From assembly GCA_014155875.1 (NCBI GenBank), contig JACEFZ010016150.1, positions 86,001 to 150,000 on the forward strand: a DNA stretch of 64,000 nucleotides. Reading direction: 5' to 3'. This DNA comes from Cepaea nemoralis (taxonomy: Eukaryota > Mollusca > Gastropoda > Stylommatophora > Helicidae). Each line of letters opens with the position of its first letter. Within the stretch, counting starts at the first letter, position 1. Shown piece by piece: positions 34,354 through 45,800 of the stretch. The translations under genes were made by a program, and so were the position numbers. Below the pieces are notes generated by a model. The model was not told the DNA's origin. It searched no databases and was given only the letters and a program-made list of their open reading frames with translations.

Positions 34354-35092
34354 TGACACAAAGTGAATGTTGACTAAGTGACATATAGAGTGGCTATGGT
34401 TGTGTCTAGGGTATGTCCTTGTAAAATGTGATGTTTAACAACAGATTAACCAAGATGCATCACCACCAAACACCAGTCAGTGAACAAGCGTTGATTTGCG
34501 CACATAATATTCCTTTAATTCTGAATTAACACAGACACATGTAGCATATAAATCCAGGAACAATAAGCCTCTAAGAATATATCTCCATCCCAATGGAACA
34601 CTTCGAATAACACTACCTCTCAAGGCTACTAAATCTCGTCCCACACGACAGGTATACTAGCCTCTCTCTAGGCCCGACTCAAAGTAACCCACTCTGGGTC
34701 TCGAATTCCACTCACTATCCCTGGAACCCACAGTGCGGAGTTATCTTCCGAACTCCGTCACAATTATTCGCTTTCTCAGACCACGACCTTCTCCTGGTCC
34801 GGTCTAAACTCAACTCCCTCTTAGCTCGGAGTCCAAACATCAACTGCTCTCCGTCAATCTTTGTCCCTCTCTTTTCAACAATTCTATCCCCCACATTGCC
34901 TCCCACATAACACACAACCTCACTGCCCCAACTGTCTGCCTCACCAGCTGACTTCTTCTCAGCTCCCCCTTTCCATTACTGTCTTCTCATTTTCGCCCTC
35001 TGGGGAACTTACTATCCGCCCTATCATATCTCGTGAACTGTTTATATTGTATGGCCACTCACCTTAATGCCAATGAACACTGGCATGTGTCA
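34354..35092 (-). repeat. 3' LTR of the 34-38 kb element
   Basis: 739 bp. It is preceded in reading order by a purine-rich tract, GAGGGTGGGGTAG (complement of 35093-35105), which fits a polypurine tract for plus-strand priming. Confidence 0.93.
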
Positions 35093-35559
35093 CTACCCCA
35101 CCCTCAAAAGAAAACATCGTTTTCAAATGTTGGGAGACTAAAACTTATTAAATATGTGACCCAGAAACATTGCCTGGGTAGTCATAAGTATAAATCCAAC
35201 TTACTCTAGCTACCACCCTAAATAATATATCAAATACTCGTAGTATACTCCCATATTCCCCACACATAAATACAACCATCTTTCTATCTTGTGTACCAAT
35301 GCATGAACTAATACATCACATAATAATAATACATCATAGAAAAGCATTATACTTATGTACCCACAGGTCTATTAATATCTATAAGAAGACACAAGCTATT
35401 TGTGTACCGACCATATATCAGGTGGTTCTTTTCTTGCATCAACCCACCTCTGATTCCTGTCGATGCTGTGTCTACCTTTCATGTACCCATGACTCATGGT
35501 ACCTCTACAATTACAACATCTGTTTGCTATCCCTAGCCCTGGGTCAGTAATGTCGCGAA

Positions 35560-36094
35560 CACTCTTTTGACCTGACTCAACTTTCCTATCTGCATATTGT
35601 ACTGTTACACTTGCGTCTCTGTTTAGTCTGAACTCTTTATTGAATCCTGGCCAATATACCTGGCATCCTGCTCTATGCTGCTTCCGCCTTACTCCTACGT
35701 GCCCTGCACCTGCCCTATCCTGAGCTGTTCTAGTATATCAGTCGCTATGTGTTAACGGTAATACTACTTGCCCACATGCAGTTCCGCCATCTGAAAAGAA
35801 GCGAGTGAGAACATTGTTCTTCCTCTCGAAGCACCATCTACCTTTCTTTGACTGCCTATGTTCTACTCTCCTACACCCTTGTGAACATTTGTTCAGAGTA
35901 GTATCTTGTCTCTGGGAGCCAGTAGCACTATATTTTGGATCCATTTTCATCTGCTCAGCTGTACTATCCTTGTCCTGAGTTCCTGTGTCTACTTCAAGTG
36001 CCTCTTCTACCTCAGCTATACTCTCTAATTTAGGTTCTCTTGTGGTAACTACCTCAATACTGCTTACACTATATTTTTGGTCCCAATAAACTAC
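35560..36094 (-). pseudogene. Post-protease linker and integrase zinc-binding remnant
   Basis: The linker reads through FFSDGGTACGQVVLPL to a stop at 35738. After the stop the same reading gives AGAGHVGVRR (near 35688-35705) and QVYWPG (35645-35656), which match the GHLGVRKT...FYWPG pattern of the HHCC domain. Integrase core, RT and RNase H are missing before the polypurine tract. From 35106 to 35560 the sequence is open but unrecognised. Confidence 0.6.
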
Positions 36095-36581
36095 AATAAA
36101 CAATATACAAAACACTGATCAGACCAGTTGTGCTGTATGGCTCTGAAACCTGGAGTACAACGAAAGGAGACGAAGCCTTGTTACAAACCTTTGAGAACAA
36201 AATTTTAAGACGCATCTTTAGACCCATTAGGGATACACAAAGTGGAGAGTGGAAAAGAAGAAGTAACAAAGACATTTATGATCTGTTTAAGTCCCCGCTA
36301 ATCACTGGTATCATGAAGGCTAATAGACTACAATGGCTGGGGCATATAGAAAGAATGGAAGATAATAGGGAAACAAAACTCGCTTACACTCAGGAAATAA
36401 ATGATCGTAGACCCCGAGGTAGACCAAGAAGGCGGTGGAGAGATAATACATGTACAGACCTACAAGCACTTGGAATCAACGACTGGCAAGAGAAGGTCCA
36501 CCAGAGAGACGAATGGAGACGGATTGTATTTGCAGCAAAGAACCTCAATGGCTCGGAACGCTAAAGAAGAAGAAGAAGAAG
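36095..36581 (+). mobile_element. 5'-truncated LINE fragment nested in the LTR element
   Basis: A 10-bp target duplication AATAAACTAC lies at 36085-36094 and 36582-36591. It encodes RT C-terminal blocks LIRPVVLYGSETWS, ALLQTFENKILRRI, LQWLGHIERM and RPRGRPRRRWRDN, stops at 36562-36564 and ends in a (GAA)n tail. The frame is intact through the fragment. It is younger than the LTR insertion, and a different LINE family from relics A-E. Confidence 0.9.
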
Positions 36582-36591
36582 AATAAACTAC

Positions 36592-36873
36592 TTCCTCTTC
36601 TGCACACTCTTTAACTCCTATAACATTTCCTATGATGAGATCTGCCATTGGTGAGTCTAAAACACATGCTGTCACTCTTCCTCTTATGTATGGTGTTTTT
36701 ACTGTTATCACGGCTATTGGGTAGTATTCTACTGTCCCTTTAAATGTTATGGATCTAATCTTTTTTCCTGTATAATCCGAGGGTTGCACTAAACTCTTTC
36801 TCACCCTGATGGACGTACATCCGGAATCCCTAATTGTTAACGCTGGCCTATCATTAACAAACCCATGATGCAC
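36592..36873 (-). pseudogene. Retropepsin domain, interrupted downstream by a LINE
   Basis: GFVNDRPALTIRDSGCTSI has the aspartic protease DSG motif (near 36811-36826) and DLIIGN replaces the usual second LLG block. The frame runs into the LINE insertion at 36591 and resumes in the same frame at 36094 as WDQKYSVSSIEVV. It is in the -1 frame relative to gag, which could be a programmed shift or a one-base lesion. Confidence 0.78.
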
Positions 36874-37922
36874 TTCAGACTTCCTCCTTCATGCACTGCG
36901 GATCCTGCTTTAACTGTGTGACCACATATTAAGACTGGCTGACCATCTTTTTCAAAAAGAGGTTTGCACCCACTACAATCTTCATTGTTCAGCGTCTCAA
37001 TTACTTGTGCTGCATTTGAGTGCTCTGTTTCTCTCATCCTACATTGATGACTGACATGCCCGTTCCTTCCACATTTGAAACAAGTGATCTCCCTTTTACT
37101 GTTGTTCGTTGGTTCATCTGATGGTTGTGCATCACAATCTGCCATTTTGTGTCTCCAGCTCCCACAATTCCAACATCCGGCATAATTTGGACGTCTCTGG
37201 AAATTCCCTCTTCTATATGGGTACCGTCCTACTCTACCAACATTGTTTCCTCGGAAACCATTATCTTGAAGTTCTTGCTGCTCACCTTTATGTGCTGAAT
37301 CCACACTTTTCGCCCTTGGTCTGATGACTGGATTCTGGTCCTGTTTAGTGTACGCTGAACAGACTATTTCCTCACTCATTAGTTTCCCAATAGAACTGTT
37401 AGGATGTGCAGTCATGTAATTTTGCCCTAACTGAGACATTGTGTCTATGTCCTTTGGCTTACGTTCTTCAAAGAAAGCCACTAAATTGGTATTACATGAA
37501 GCTAATACTTTGTCTCTTAACACTAAATCTACTAATTTATTAAAATCTTTCCCTACTTCTGCGAGCTCCATCCATTTGTTAAATGTATTCTTTACAGTGT
37601 TAACAAAGTCTGTGAAATCTTGATTTGTCTCTGGCACTAACTGTTTAAACTTTGTCCTATATCCATGCTCAGTGAGTTGGAACTTTGTGAGGAGACGCTG
37701 ACGCAAAATAGTGTAGTTGTTTCTTTCTTCTAGAGGTAAATTGAACATGGTGTCTAGTGCCTTGCCCGTATGAAATTCGCCAAGTCGCATCGCATACTCT
37801 TTCTCTGGAATACCTAACGCTTTGGCTGATGCCTCGAACCTGGCCAAATAATTTTCAAGTTGATTCCGGAAGAGCTCCCAGAAATCTACTCTGACACAAA
37901 GTGAATGTTGACTAAGTGACAT
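36837..37922 (-). CDS. gag of the Gmr1-like element, fused to the LTR
   Basis: 361 residues. The first ten come from the LTR, since the ATG at 37922 lies 31 bp inside it. The capsid-like helical region (about 15-200) includes YAMRLGEFHTGKALDTMF, FQLTEHGYRTKFKQ and FFEERKPKDIDTMSQL, which resembles SCAN/Gmr1 capsids. A basic linker leads to two CX2CX4HX4C knuckles, CWNCGSWRHKMADC (about 249) and CFKCGRNGHVSHQC (about 280). No leader or primer-binding site remains between LTR and gag, so the 5' end of the internal region appears deleted. The last residues run past the protease frame start, which is in the -1 frame. Confidence 0.85.
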   Translation of the reverse strand: MSLSQHSLCVRVDFWELFRNQLENYLARFEASAKALGIPEKEYAMRLGEFHTGKALDTMFNLPLEERNNYTILRQRLLTKFQLTEHGYRTKFKQLVPETNQDFTDFVNTVKNTFNKWMELAEVGKDFNKLVDLVLRDKVLASCNTNLVAFFEERKPKDIDTMSQLGQNYMTAHPNSSIGKLMSEEIVCSAYTKQDQNPVIRPRAKSVDSAHKGEQQELQDNGFRGNNVGRVGRYPYRRGNFQRRPNYAGCWNCGSWRHKMADCDAQPSDEPTNNSKREITCFKCGRNGHVSHQCRMRETEHSNAAQVIETLNNEDCSGCKPLFEKDGQPVLICGHTVKAGSAVHEGGSLKCIMGLLMIGQR

Positions 37923-38630
37923 ATAGAGTGGCTATGGTTGTGTCTAGGGTATGTCCTTGTAAAATGTGATGTTTAACAACAGATTAACCAAGATGCATCA
38001 CCACCAAACACCAGTCAGTGAACAAGCGTTGATTTGCGCACATAATATTCCTTTAATTCTGAATTAACACAGACACATGTAGCATATAAATCCAGGAACA
38101 ATAAGTCTCTAAGAATATATCTCCATCCCAATGGAACACTTCGAATAACACTACCTCTCAAGGCTACTAAATCTCGTCCCACACGACAGGTATACTAGCC
38201 TCTCTCTAGGCCCGACTCAAAGTAACCCACTCTGGGTCTCGAATTCCACTCACTATCCCTGGAACCCACAGTGCGGAGTTATCTTCCGAACTCCGTCACA
38301 ATTATTCGCTTTCTCAGACCACGACCTTCTCATGGTCCGGTCTAAACTCAACTCCCTCTTAGCTCGGAGTCCAAACATCAACTGCTCTCCGTCAATCTTT
38401 GTCCCTCTCTTTTCAACAATTCTATCCCCCACATTGCCTCCCACATAACACACAACCTCACTGCCCCAACTGTCTGCCTCACCAGCTGACTTCTTCTCAG
38501 CTCCCCCTTTCCATTACTGTCTTCTCATTTTCGCCCTCTGGGGAACTTACTATCCGCCCTATTTTATCTCGTGAACTGTTTATATTGTACGGCCACTCAC
38601 CTTAATGCCAATGACCACAGGCATGTGTCA
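37892..38630 (-). repeat. 5' LTR of the 34-38 kb element
   Basis: 739 bp, terminal TGACAC/GTGTCA, same length as its partner. The gag frame opens on an ATG inside this LTR at 37922. Confidence 0.93.
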
Positions 38631-38956
38631 GTCTCATTTATGACTGACTGACATAGACATAGAGAATCGTCTCATTTATGGCTGACTGACGTAGACATAG
38701 AGAATCGTCTCATTTATGACTGACTGACGTAGACATAGAGAATCGTCTCAGTTGTGGCTGACTGACATAGACATGGGAATCGTCTTAGTTATGACTGACT
38801 GACATAGACGAAGAATCATCTCAGTTGTGACTAACTGACATAGCCATGGATAATCGTCTCAGTTACGACTAACTTACATAGACGTAGAGAATCGTCTCGG
38901 TTATGACTGACTGACACAGACACGGAGAATCGTCTGGATTACGATTGAACATGGTT

Positions 38957-38978
38957 GGGGGAGGGAGGGGGGGGGGAG
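38957..38978 (+). repeat. G-rich tract
   Basis: GGGGGAGGGAGGGGGGGGGG lies at the right end of the 38-bp array. Runs of G separated by single A are compatible with a G-quadruplex. Confidence 0.8.
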
Positions 38979-39249
38979 TGATGATGAGCATGGGAATTGT
39001 CTCAAATGGGCACAGTCAATGATGTCTCTGACATACAACTAACTTGCCTGCAACAAGGACAATGAGAATCCACACCTTTCAACTTATGCTGGGAGAGACT
39101 GAATACTCACGAGCTTGTCCCTAGTCCAACTCTTTCTCTTGATCATATTGGATATGGTATGATGACGTGGCAACAACACCGTGTCCATTCATGCGTTGAT
39201 ATGTGTTTTCATTATTGTGACCAGAAAGTCACAGTCATTAGTGTTAAAA

Positions 39250-40390
39250 GGTGACGGTTTTGACTCAACTCAGACAGCACACGGAATCTGTAACTGTTGC
39301 CTTCACTTTTGTCTGGATTTTAACTCCACTCAGACAGTACACGGAGTCTGCAACTGTTGCCTTCACTTTTGTCTGTGACTCCATTCAGACAGTATACAGA
39401 ATGCGCATCTGTTGCCTTCATCTTTGTCTGGGTTTTGACTCCATCCAGTCAATACACGGAATCTGCAACTGTTGCCTTCACTTTTATCTGAATTTTAACT
39501 CCACTCAGACAGTACACGGAGTCTGCAACTGTTGCCTTCACTTTTGTCTGGGGTTTGACTCCACTCAGACAGTACACGGAGTCTGCAACTGTTGCCTTCA
39601 CTTTTGTCTGGGGTTTGACTCCACTCAGACAGTACACGGAGTCTGCAACTGTTGCCTTCACTTTTGTATGGGGTTTGACTCCACTCAGACAGTACACGGA
39701 GTCTGCAACTGTTGCCTTCACTTTTGTTTGGGGTTTGACTCCACTCAGACAGTACACGGAGTCTGCAACTGTTGCCTTCACTTTTGTATGGGGTTTGACT
39801 CCACTCAGACAGTACACGGAGTCTGCAGTTGTTGCCTTCACTTTTGTATGGGGTTTGACTCCACTCAGACAGTACACGGAGTCTACAACTGTTGCCTTCA
39901 CTTTTATCTGAATTTTAACTCCACTCAGACAGTACACGGAGTCTGCAACTGTTGCCTTCACTTTTGTCTGAATTTTAACTCCACTCAGACAGTACACGGA
40001 GTCTGCAACTGTTGCCTTCACTTTTGTTTGGGGTTTGACTCCACTCAGACAGTACACGGAGTCTGCAACTGTTACCTTCACTTTTGTTTGGGGTTTGACT
40101 CCACTCAGACAGTGCACGGAGTCTGCAACTGTTGCCTTCACTTTTGTCTGGGGTTTGACTCCACTCAGACAGTACACGGAGTCTGCAACTGTTGCCTTCA
40201 CTTTTGTCTGGGGTTTGACTCCACTCAGACAGTACACGGAGTCTGCAGTTGTTGCCTTCACTTTTGTCTGGGGTTTGACTCCACTCAGACAGTACACGGA
40301 GTCTGCAACTGTTGCCTTCACTTTTGTCTGGGGTTTGACTCCACGCAGACAGTACACGGAGTCTGCAGTTGTTGCCTTCACTTTTGTCTG
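39250..40390. repeat. 60-bp minisatellite, 19 copies
   Basis: The exact 60-bp period contains TGACTCCACTCAGACAGTAC and TGTTGCCTTCACTTTTGTCT. The + frame from 39251 stays open into the next array (482 codons) and repeats a 20-residue cysteine-rich peptide (FDSTQTVHGVCNCCLHFCLG). The minus strand is also open for 310 codons. Most variation is TCTG/TATG/TTTG and AACT/AGTT. I treat it as noncoding but see findings. Confidence 0.93.
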
Positions 40391-41000
40391 GTGTTGTGTT
40401 GTCTAGGTGATGTCTGGGTATTGTCTTGGTGTTGCCTGGGTGATGCCTGGGTGATGTCTGGGTGTTGTATGGGTTTGTCTTGGTATTGTCTGGGTGATGT
40501 CTGGATTTGTCTTGGTATTGTCTGGGTGTTGGGGTTTTTATCTGGGCGATGTCTGGATGTTGTCTGGACGATGTCTGAATGTTGTCTGGACGATGTCTGG
40601 ATGTTGTCTGGACGATGTCTGGATGTTGTCTCTGTGTTATCTGGGCGATGTCTGGATGTTGTCTGGGTGATGTCTAGATGTTATCTGGGCGATATCTGAA
40701 TGTTATCTGTATGTTGTCTGGATGTTGCCTGGGTGTTATTTTAGTGTTGCCCGGGTTTTATCTGGGTGATGTCTGGATGTTGTCTGGGTGTTATCTGGGA
40801 GATGTCTGGATGTTATCTGGATGTTGTCTGGGTGATGTCTGGATGTTATCTGGGTGATGTCTGGATGTTATCTGGGTGTTGTCTGGACGATGTCTGGGTG
40901 TTATCTGGATGTTGTCTGGATGTTGCACGGGTGTTATCTGGGTGTTATCTGGATGTTGCACGGGTGTTGTCTGGATGTTGTAAGGATGTTGTCCGGGTTT
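40390..41000. repeat. Degenerate 17-22 bp repeat (GTCTGGATGTT)
   Basis: About 35 copies of TGTCTGGATGTTGTCTGG-like units with ACGATG/GGTGATG variants. They follow the 60-bp array without a gap and may derive from its TTGTCTGG end. Confidence 0.88.
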
Positions 41001-41024
41001 TCTTGCCACAATTCTAGTGTCCTT

Positions 41025-41475
41025 GTGGTGCCAGCCGGCGATGTGACGAAGGAGGTAGATGACGATTCGCCATCCCATATACCGAGTCCTAAACATTCCA
41101 CAAACCGTGTCTTAAACATCCCGCATACGGTGTATCAACCATCCCGCATACCGTGTCTCAAACATACCGCAAACCGTGTCTCAAACATCCCGCATACCGT
41201 GTCTCAAACATCCCGCATACCGTGTTTCAAACATCCCGCATACCGTGTTTCAAACATCCCGCATACCGTGTCTCAAACATCCCACATACCGTGTCTCAAA
41301 CATCCCACATACCGTGTCTCAAACATCCCGCATACCGTGTCTCAAACACCGCTGCAGGCGATTTAGAAGTAGACCGCTGAGCGCTGACATACACTCAATG
41401 GTATGAGGGTCGGGCGTTCAGAAAGCAATGGCAAACTGCTGAAAGCAAACTTATCAAGTAAATCACAAACGGCCA
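41025..41475 (+). mobile_element. SINE with an internal 23-bp minisatellite
   Basis: The left part GGCGATGTGACGAAGGAGGT...CCCATATACCG and the right part CTGCAGGCGATTTAGAAGTA, then TTCAGAAAGCAATGGCAAAC, align with the continuous SINE at 58250-58440. In between, ten extra copies of a short internal segment have accumulated (41090-41350). Confidence 0.75.
41090..41350. repeat. 23-bp minisatellite inside the SINE
   Basis: About 11 copies of CATCCCGCATACCGTGTCTC plus AAA. The single-copy counterpart in the SINE at 58290-58315 is AATCCCGTATACCGCGTTTG plus AAAC. Confidence 0.92.
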
Positions 41476-41599
41476 AAAAAATAAAAATAATAATAATGGC
41501 GTTGACTGCGGCGTCCTGTAAAGAACAATTACCAACTGGTGGTGCCATTCTAGCAGACACATCTGTCCCTATTGACTGCCCAATCCTTGGGTGCCTGGA

Positions 41600-41880
41600 A
41601 CGTCTTTGTCCAGCACACCTAGCCATATCTTCTTTCACTTTTACCGTTAAGCGTCGTGGGGAGGAATAGCTAACGTTCCAGCGCCCGATAGACGTCATAG
41701 TGTCATTCCTGGATAGTGTCATTCCGTGTGATTGTATAATCTCTTTGATGTCTTCAGTCCATTTTCTTCTAGGGCGTTCTCTTGCTCTCGTATCACATCT
41801 TTGATGTAGGGCCAGTCCTGGTAACTGATAATGTTGCATTCTAACGAGATGGTCAAACTATTTGATCTTCTGCATTTCAA
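41600..41880 (-). pseudogene. LINE C-terminal relic G
   Basis: In reverse, HLVRMQHYQLPGLALHQR, then RERPRRKWTEDIKEIIQSHG and RWNVSYSS are the terminal RGRPRxxW segment and end of a LINE polyprotein. It abuts the SINE at its (ATA)n stretch (41480-41497), which could be the LINE's tail. From 41880 to 42300 only short LINE-like debris is visible. Confidence 0.55.
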
Positions 41881-42540
41881 TATATGTGCCACCAGGTGTT
41901 GATCCCACTATCTGTCTGATAACATAATTTCTCACTAGGTTTCGGGAGCTTAATTTGGCAGCTCTTCTTAAGCAGCTCAATTCGCAGGTGTTGATTTTGC
42001 CATTACATCTATTCTTTAATGAAGTGCATGACTGGTGTCAGCCCTAATCGTCTTCTAATCTCCTCATTCCTCATTCCATCTCTCGCGGTTACTCACAGAG
42101 CTTCCGTGACTTGGGGACGTAAATTACAAGTATCTCAGAAATCGAAGTAGTTCGCCTGTTGGCGAGGGGCACTGGTAATAGGGAACGCTAACCCACACGC
42201 AAAAATCAGCCCAGTGCACTGGAAGTAGTAGTAACGTGAATGGACTACGTTGGAGTACAACGCGAGCGAACGTTAAAAATAAAATAAAACTCCAGCGGTT
42301 CTTCTAAGGCAGTGGTTCTCAACCTTCTTCTAAGGCATCTCATCATCTTCTAAGGCATCTCATCATCTTCTAAGGCATCCCATCATTAGAGGACACACTA
42401 GACCAATGGTTCTCAACCTTCTTCTAAGGCATCTCATCATTAGAGGACACACTAGACCAATGGTTCTCAACCTTCTTCTAAGGCATCCCATCATTAGAGG
42501 ACACACTAGACCAATGGTTCTCAACCTTCTTCTAAGGAAT

Positions 42541-42845
42541 TATAACAGTGTTATAGGACAACAAGGCCGCTGTATGTAGTTGATGGTGCGTGTCTATAAA
42601 CAACAAAGTCCATTTTGACGATATATCCGAGTTTATTTGGCATCAAGTTGTAAAGTACCGTACAGATGAAATCATACTCGACTTGTTCTACTCGGCGGCT
42701 GATGGATAAACTGTTTTCGTCAACGCGTGAGCAACCCTAGATACCTAACTACCGGTGCTCACGCGTGTACAAACCTATTTCCCCTTGTTTTTGCACACCA
42801 TCTATTAACTCATTAATTCCCTAACAGAGATAGTGCTCTGTTACA
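42541..42845 (-). repeat. 3' LTR of the 42-53 kb element
   Basis: 305 bp, inserted directly after CTAAGGAAT of the 54-bp array. Confidence 0.9.
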
Positions 42846-45800
42846 TTCCTCCCTATCCTCAACAAGACTTTTTCTTAAAAAGTCTTAATCCCTAGCCTAC
42901 TTACCTAATGTATTTCCCTCAACCCGCTTACCCATCTTAAACTAACCCCTTCTTACTCAGTGAGCTTTACTTATTACTCTTTCTATTCCTAAGAGTCTAC
43001 TTGTCTACTTATATCTTATAGCAAACCGCTATGTTTCTTCACAGACCTTCGTGAACTTATACTTCTTCTTCGTTTACCATCAATGCTATTTCTTCTTCTC
43101 AGTTGCAAGTTCACAAGCTATTCGCTCAAACCCCTTTTTACTTCTCATCCATAACAATATCTGATCTTGACCATAAAAATTCAAAACGAATACTCTTCTG
43201 AAATATTTCATTCTCCCTATCATCATCACCCACAATTCTATGCCAACAATTCAGTACGTCAGCATTACTAATTCCCCATTCAAGCAACTTGAAACCACTC
43301 GTACTAATCACACGATAGGAAGATAAAGAATCGTTGGCCACCGGAAAACCAAAGAACAAGAACTCTTCCTTACAAAACCATACTCACATTTACCCCCCCC
43401 CCCCCCCCCATGTCACCCTGAGACTTTATGCAATAAAGTCTAAAAATATTACATATCTCTTCAACACTAAAAATATTATACACCCCTAGACAGTACTGAT
43501 ACTATGGCTCTGAACGTTACCACAAAACACATCTCGAGGACCCAAATCAAAAGATTCACCTAGGGTTCTACTACTCAAAACCTCCACTTGTCACTTCATG
43601 CCGTTATCAACAGCAATAAAAATACCGCCACTGAACTCATGTCTGTGACCTTCTAAGCTATCTACCCCATCTTATCTCTGTCTATCTATTATAGACATTC
43701 CCATACTTTTACTTTATGGCTTTTAAGTCAGGTCCATATGCTGTAACCCAAAAATTAATATCGCTGTTCACTTACTGTAAACTTAACTTCTACTCTTTGT
43801 CATTCATCTCATCCCATGCTGCAATCACAGCACGAACAATAACATTCGTGGCTCATATATTATTGTAGTCGATGGTAAAAGAGAAAGGGAGACAATCATA
43901 AAGACTGATGCTTCCTTCACTACAGTGCTAAGAGGTAAAGAGTAGTTCTGACTTCGTTATGGCCAAAGAAGAAAAATAGTGAAAAGAGAGAGAACCTCAC
44001 ACCGCCTCAACCAACAAAAAAAGAGGATAGTAATTAGATAAGAAGATATACGAGATCTCAGGCAGGGGCCTCAACTCTGGACTGACTGTCATATTTGAGA
44101 CCCAGACATTGGATTAAGGTGTTAGATTGTGGTAGAAATAGTGACTGTAAAAACTAAAAGAGACTAAACAAACGAATCAAAAACAGTACAAAAATAGCTC
44201 TTTATTTATCAACTGCTACAAATTCTGGTGACAATTTGTGTCCGAACACATTGAATAAAGCATTCAACAAGGGATGTTCAATTACAGATACAACAGACAA
44301 CTGTATATATCAAACAACAACAGTGGGTAACACCCAACCAATCAACACCACTTAAGACAACAGGGTACACCAAGTACCACAACACAGGTGCTCCAAACAA
44401 TAGCTGGTTAGACTGACACTATAAAGAACTTTGACACAAGCAACACTGCACAGACAATATGGCACTACAAAAACATAGGTTACACAACATAAACCCCAAG
44501 ACGCGACATAAACAAGAGTTGTGACACAATTTACTATCCCACCAAGAACCCAGGCTTGCTGACACTAACTAGTCAGCTGCTCCTGTAACAATGGAAAACA
44601 CAATCTATGATTATCATTATAAAGAAGACATATTAAACACATGAAGCAATGAGCACATACAATATAACACATGAATTAACCCATAGGTCATAAATGTCTT
44701 CCATCAAATTATCCACCTTGCCCCTCTAGTTGTACTACTGCTATTCTGAGGTAACCCTTGGTGACTGGCATGATCATTCTTGTGTTGCCTCATTATTCTT
44801 AAAGGTGACTACATATCTAATTGTTATATACAACAATCAATGTTGCATCATCAGATCACCCACTTTATTATCTTCTCCAGTTGTGCCACTGCTATCATGA
44901 GATCACACTTGATATTGCTAGAATGGACCACCTAATGCAACAATGTCAATCTGCTCCACCTTCTCAATTCAATGTAACTACACCACACAGCTCCTACACA
45001 CACACAAGCAGTGGAAGATTGATCTCATTTGTCCAGCTGTAAACACATAGCTACATATAACAGAGTACATACATCAGCCACTGCAAACTGCCACAACATC
45101 ACAACACATTTGGTTAACACACATCAGACCCTGCAAACAAACAACATCCCAGCATTGATTCAGTTAACAGGTATCAGAATGACATCTTTGTTCTGGTAAA
45201 TTAGGCTGTCATTCCTACCTACCAAAGTGGCTACATTTGCCAAGGAACCCATAATCAGTTTCCTGTCTACACCTTCCAAAATATTTTATACATTAATTTG
45301 TACCAAGTCACTGGTAACACAGGACAACACAATATTCCCTATAAACCACATGTTCATAGAACACTATCAATGTTCAGTCCCTGATAGAGCCACAATCAAA
45401 CACCACCTATTATATCCTCAGTATAATGCTCTACAATTCTCTCTCTACTGTTACGCACCCCGGCAACTGTTTTGCTAACACACCGTACTCTTTTCCCTAA
45501 TATAAAACATATATTGACAGGTTGAACTCCTGTGCTCCACATCTGATAGTACACTTTACTCCTATGCAACAGTACACAACATTATGAACTCTGCCACCAT
45601 CAGACACTAAGTTACCTCAGCATAGGGACTTCACTGGACAACTACCCCAACAATGTCCCAGTTTGCATGAAGAGTACCAGCACTAATATGATACTGTGCA
45701 AGTTACAGCATCTGATTAGCATTACAAACTAACAACCAGCAAGCAAAACATGTCTAACTATGAAAAGCAACAGACATACATACAATGTGGAAACACCATA

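Larger units (their letters stand above)
34354..38630 (-). mobile_element. Ty3/gypsy LTR retrotransposon, Gmr1-like, without reverse transcriptase
   Basis: Two 739-bp LTRs (34354-35092 and 37892-38630) start TGACAC and end GTGTCA, with a 5-bp target duplication GTCTC (34349-34353 and 38631-38635). By eye the LTRs differ at about seven positions, so the insertion is recent. In reading order (right to left) come a gag with a SCAN-like capsid and two zinc knuckles, a retropepsin with DSGC, a linker, and the start of a zinc-binding integrase (GHVGVRR, YWPG). No RT or RNase H is found. Integrase following protease directly is the order of Gmr1-like gypsy elements. A LINE fragment (36095-36581) sits inside the protease-integrase linker. 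Confidence 0.9.
33770..38940. repeat. 38-bp minisatellite split by an LTR element
   Basis: Units with GACTGACTGACATAGACATA and GAGAATCGTCTCATTTAT lie at 33770-34353 and 38631-38940. The gap 34354-38630 is an LTR retrotransposon flanked by GTCTC on both sides. Confidence 0.92.

Noticed and set aside
36130..36564. A host gene on the + strand (144 codons)
   Set aside because: Target duplications, a (GAA)n tail and RT C-terminal motifs show a LINE fragment nested in an LTR element.
43138..43359. 73-codon minus frame with an ordinary-looking composition
   Set aside because: It is not recognisable as any family, is isolated inside the LTR element interior, and has no start or neighbour context. 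It is noted only as a possible pol or captured fragment.
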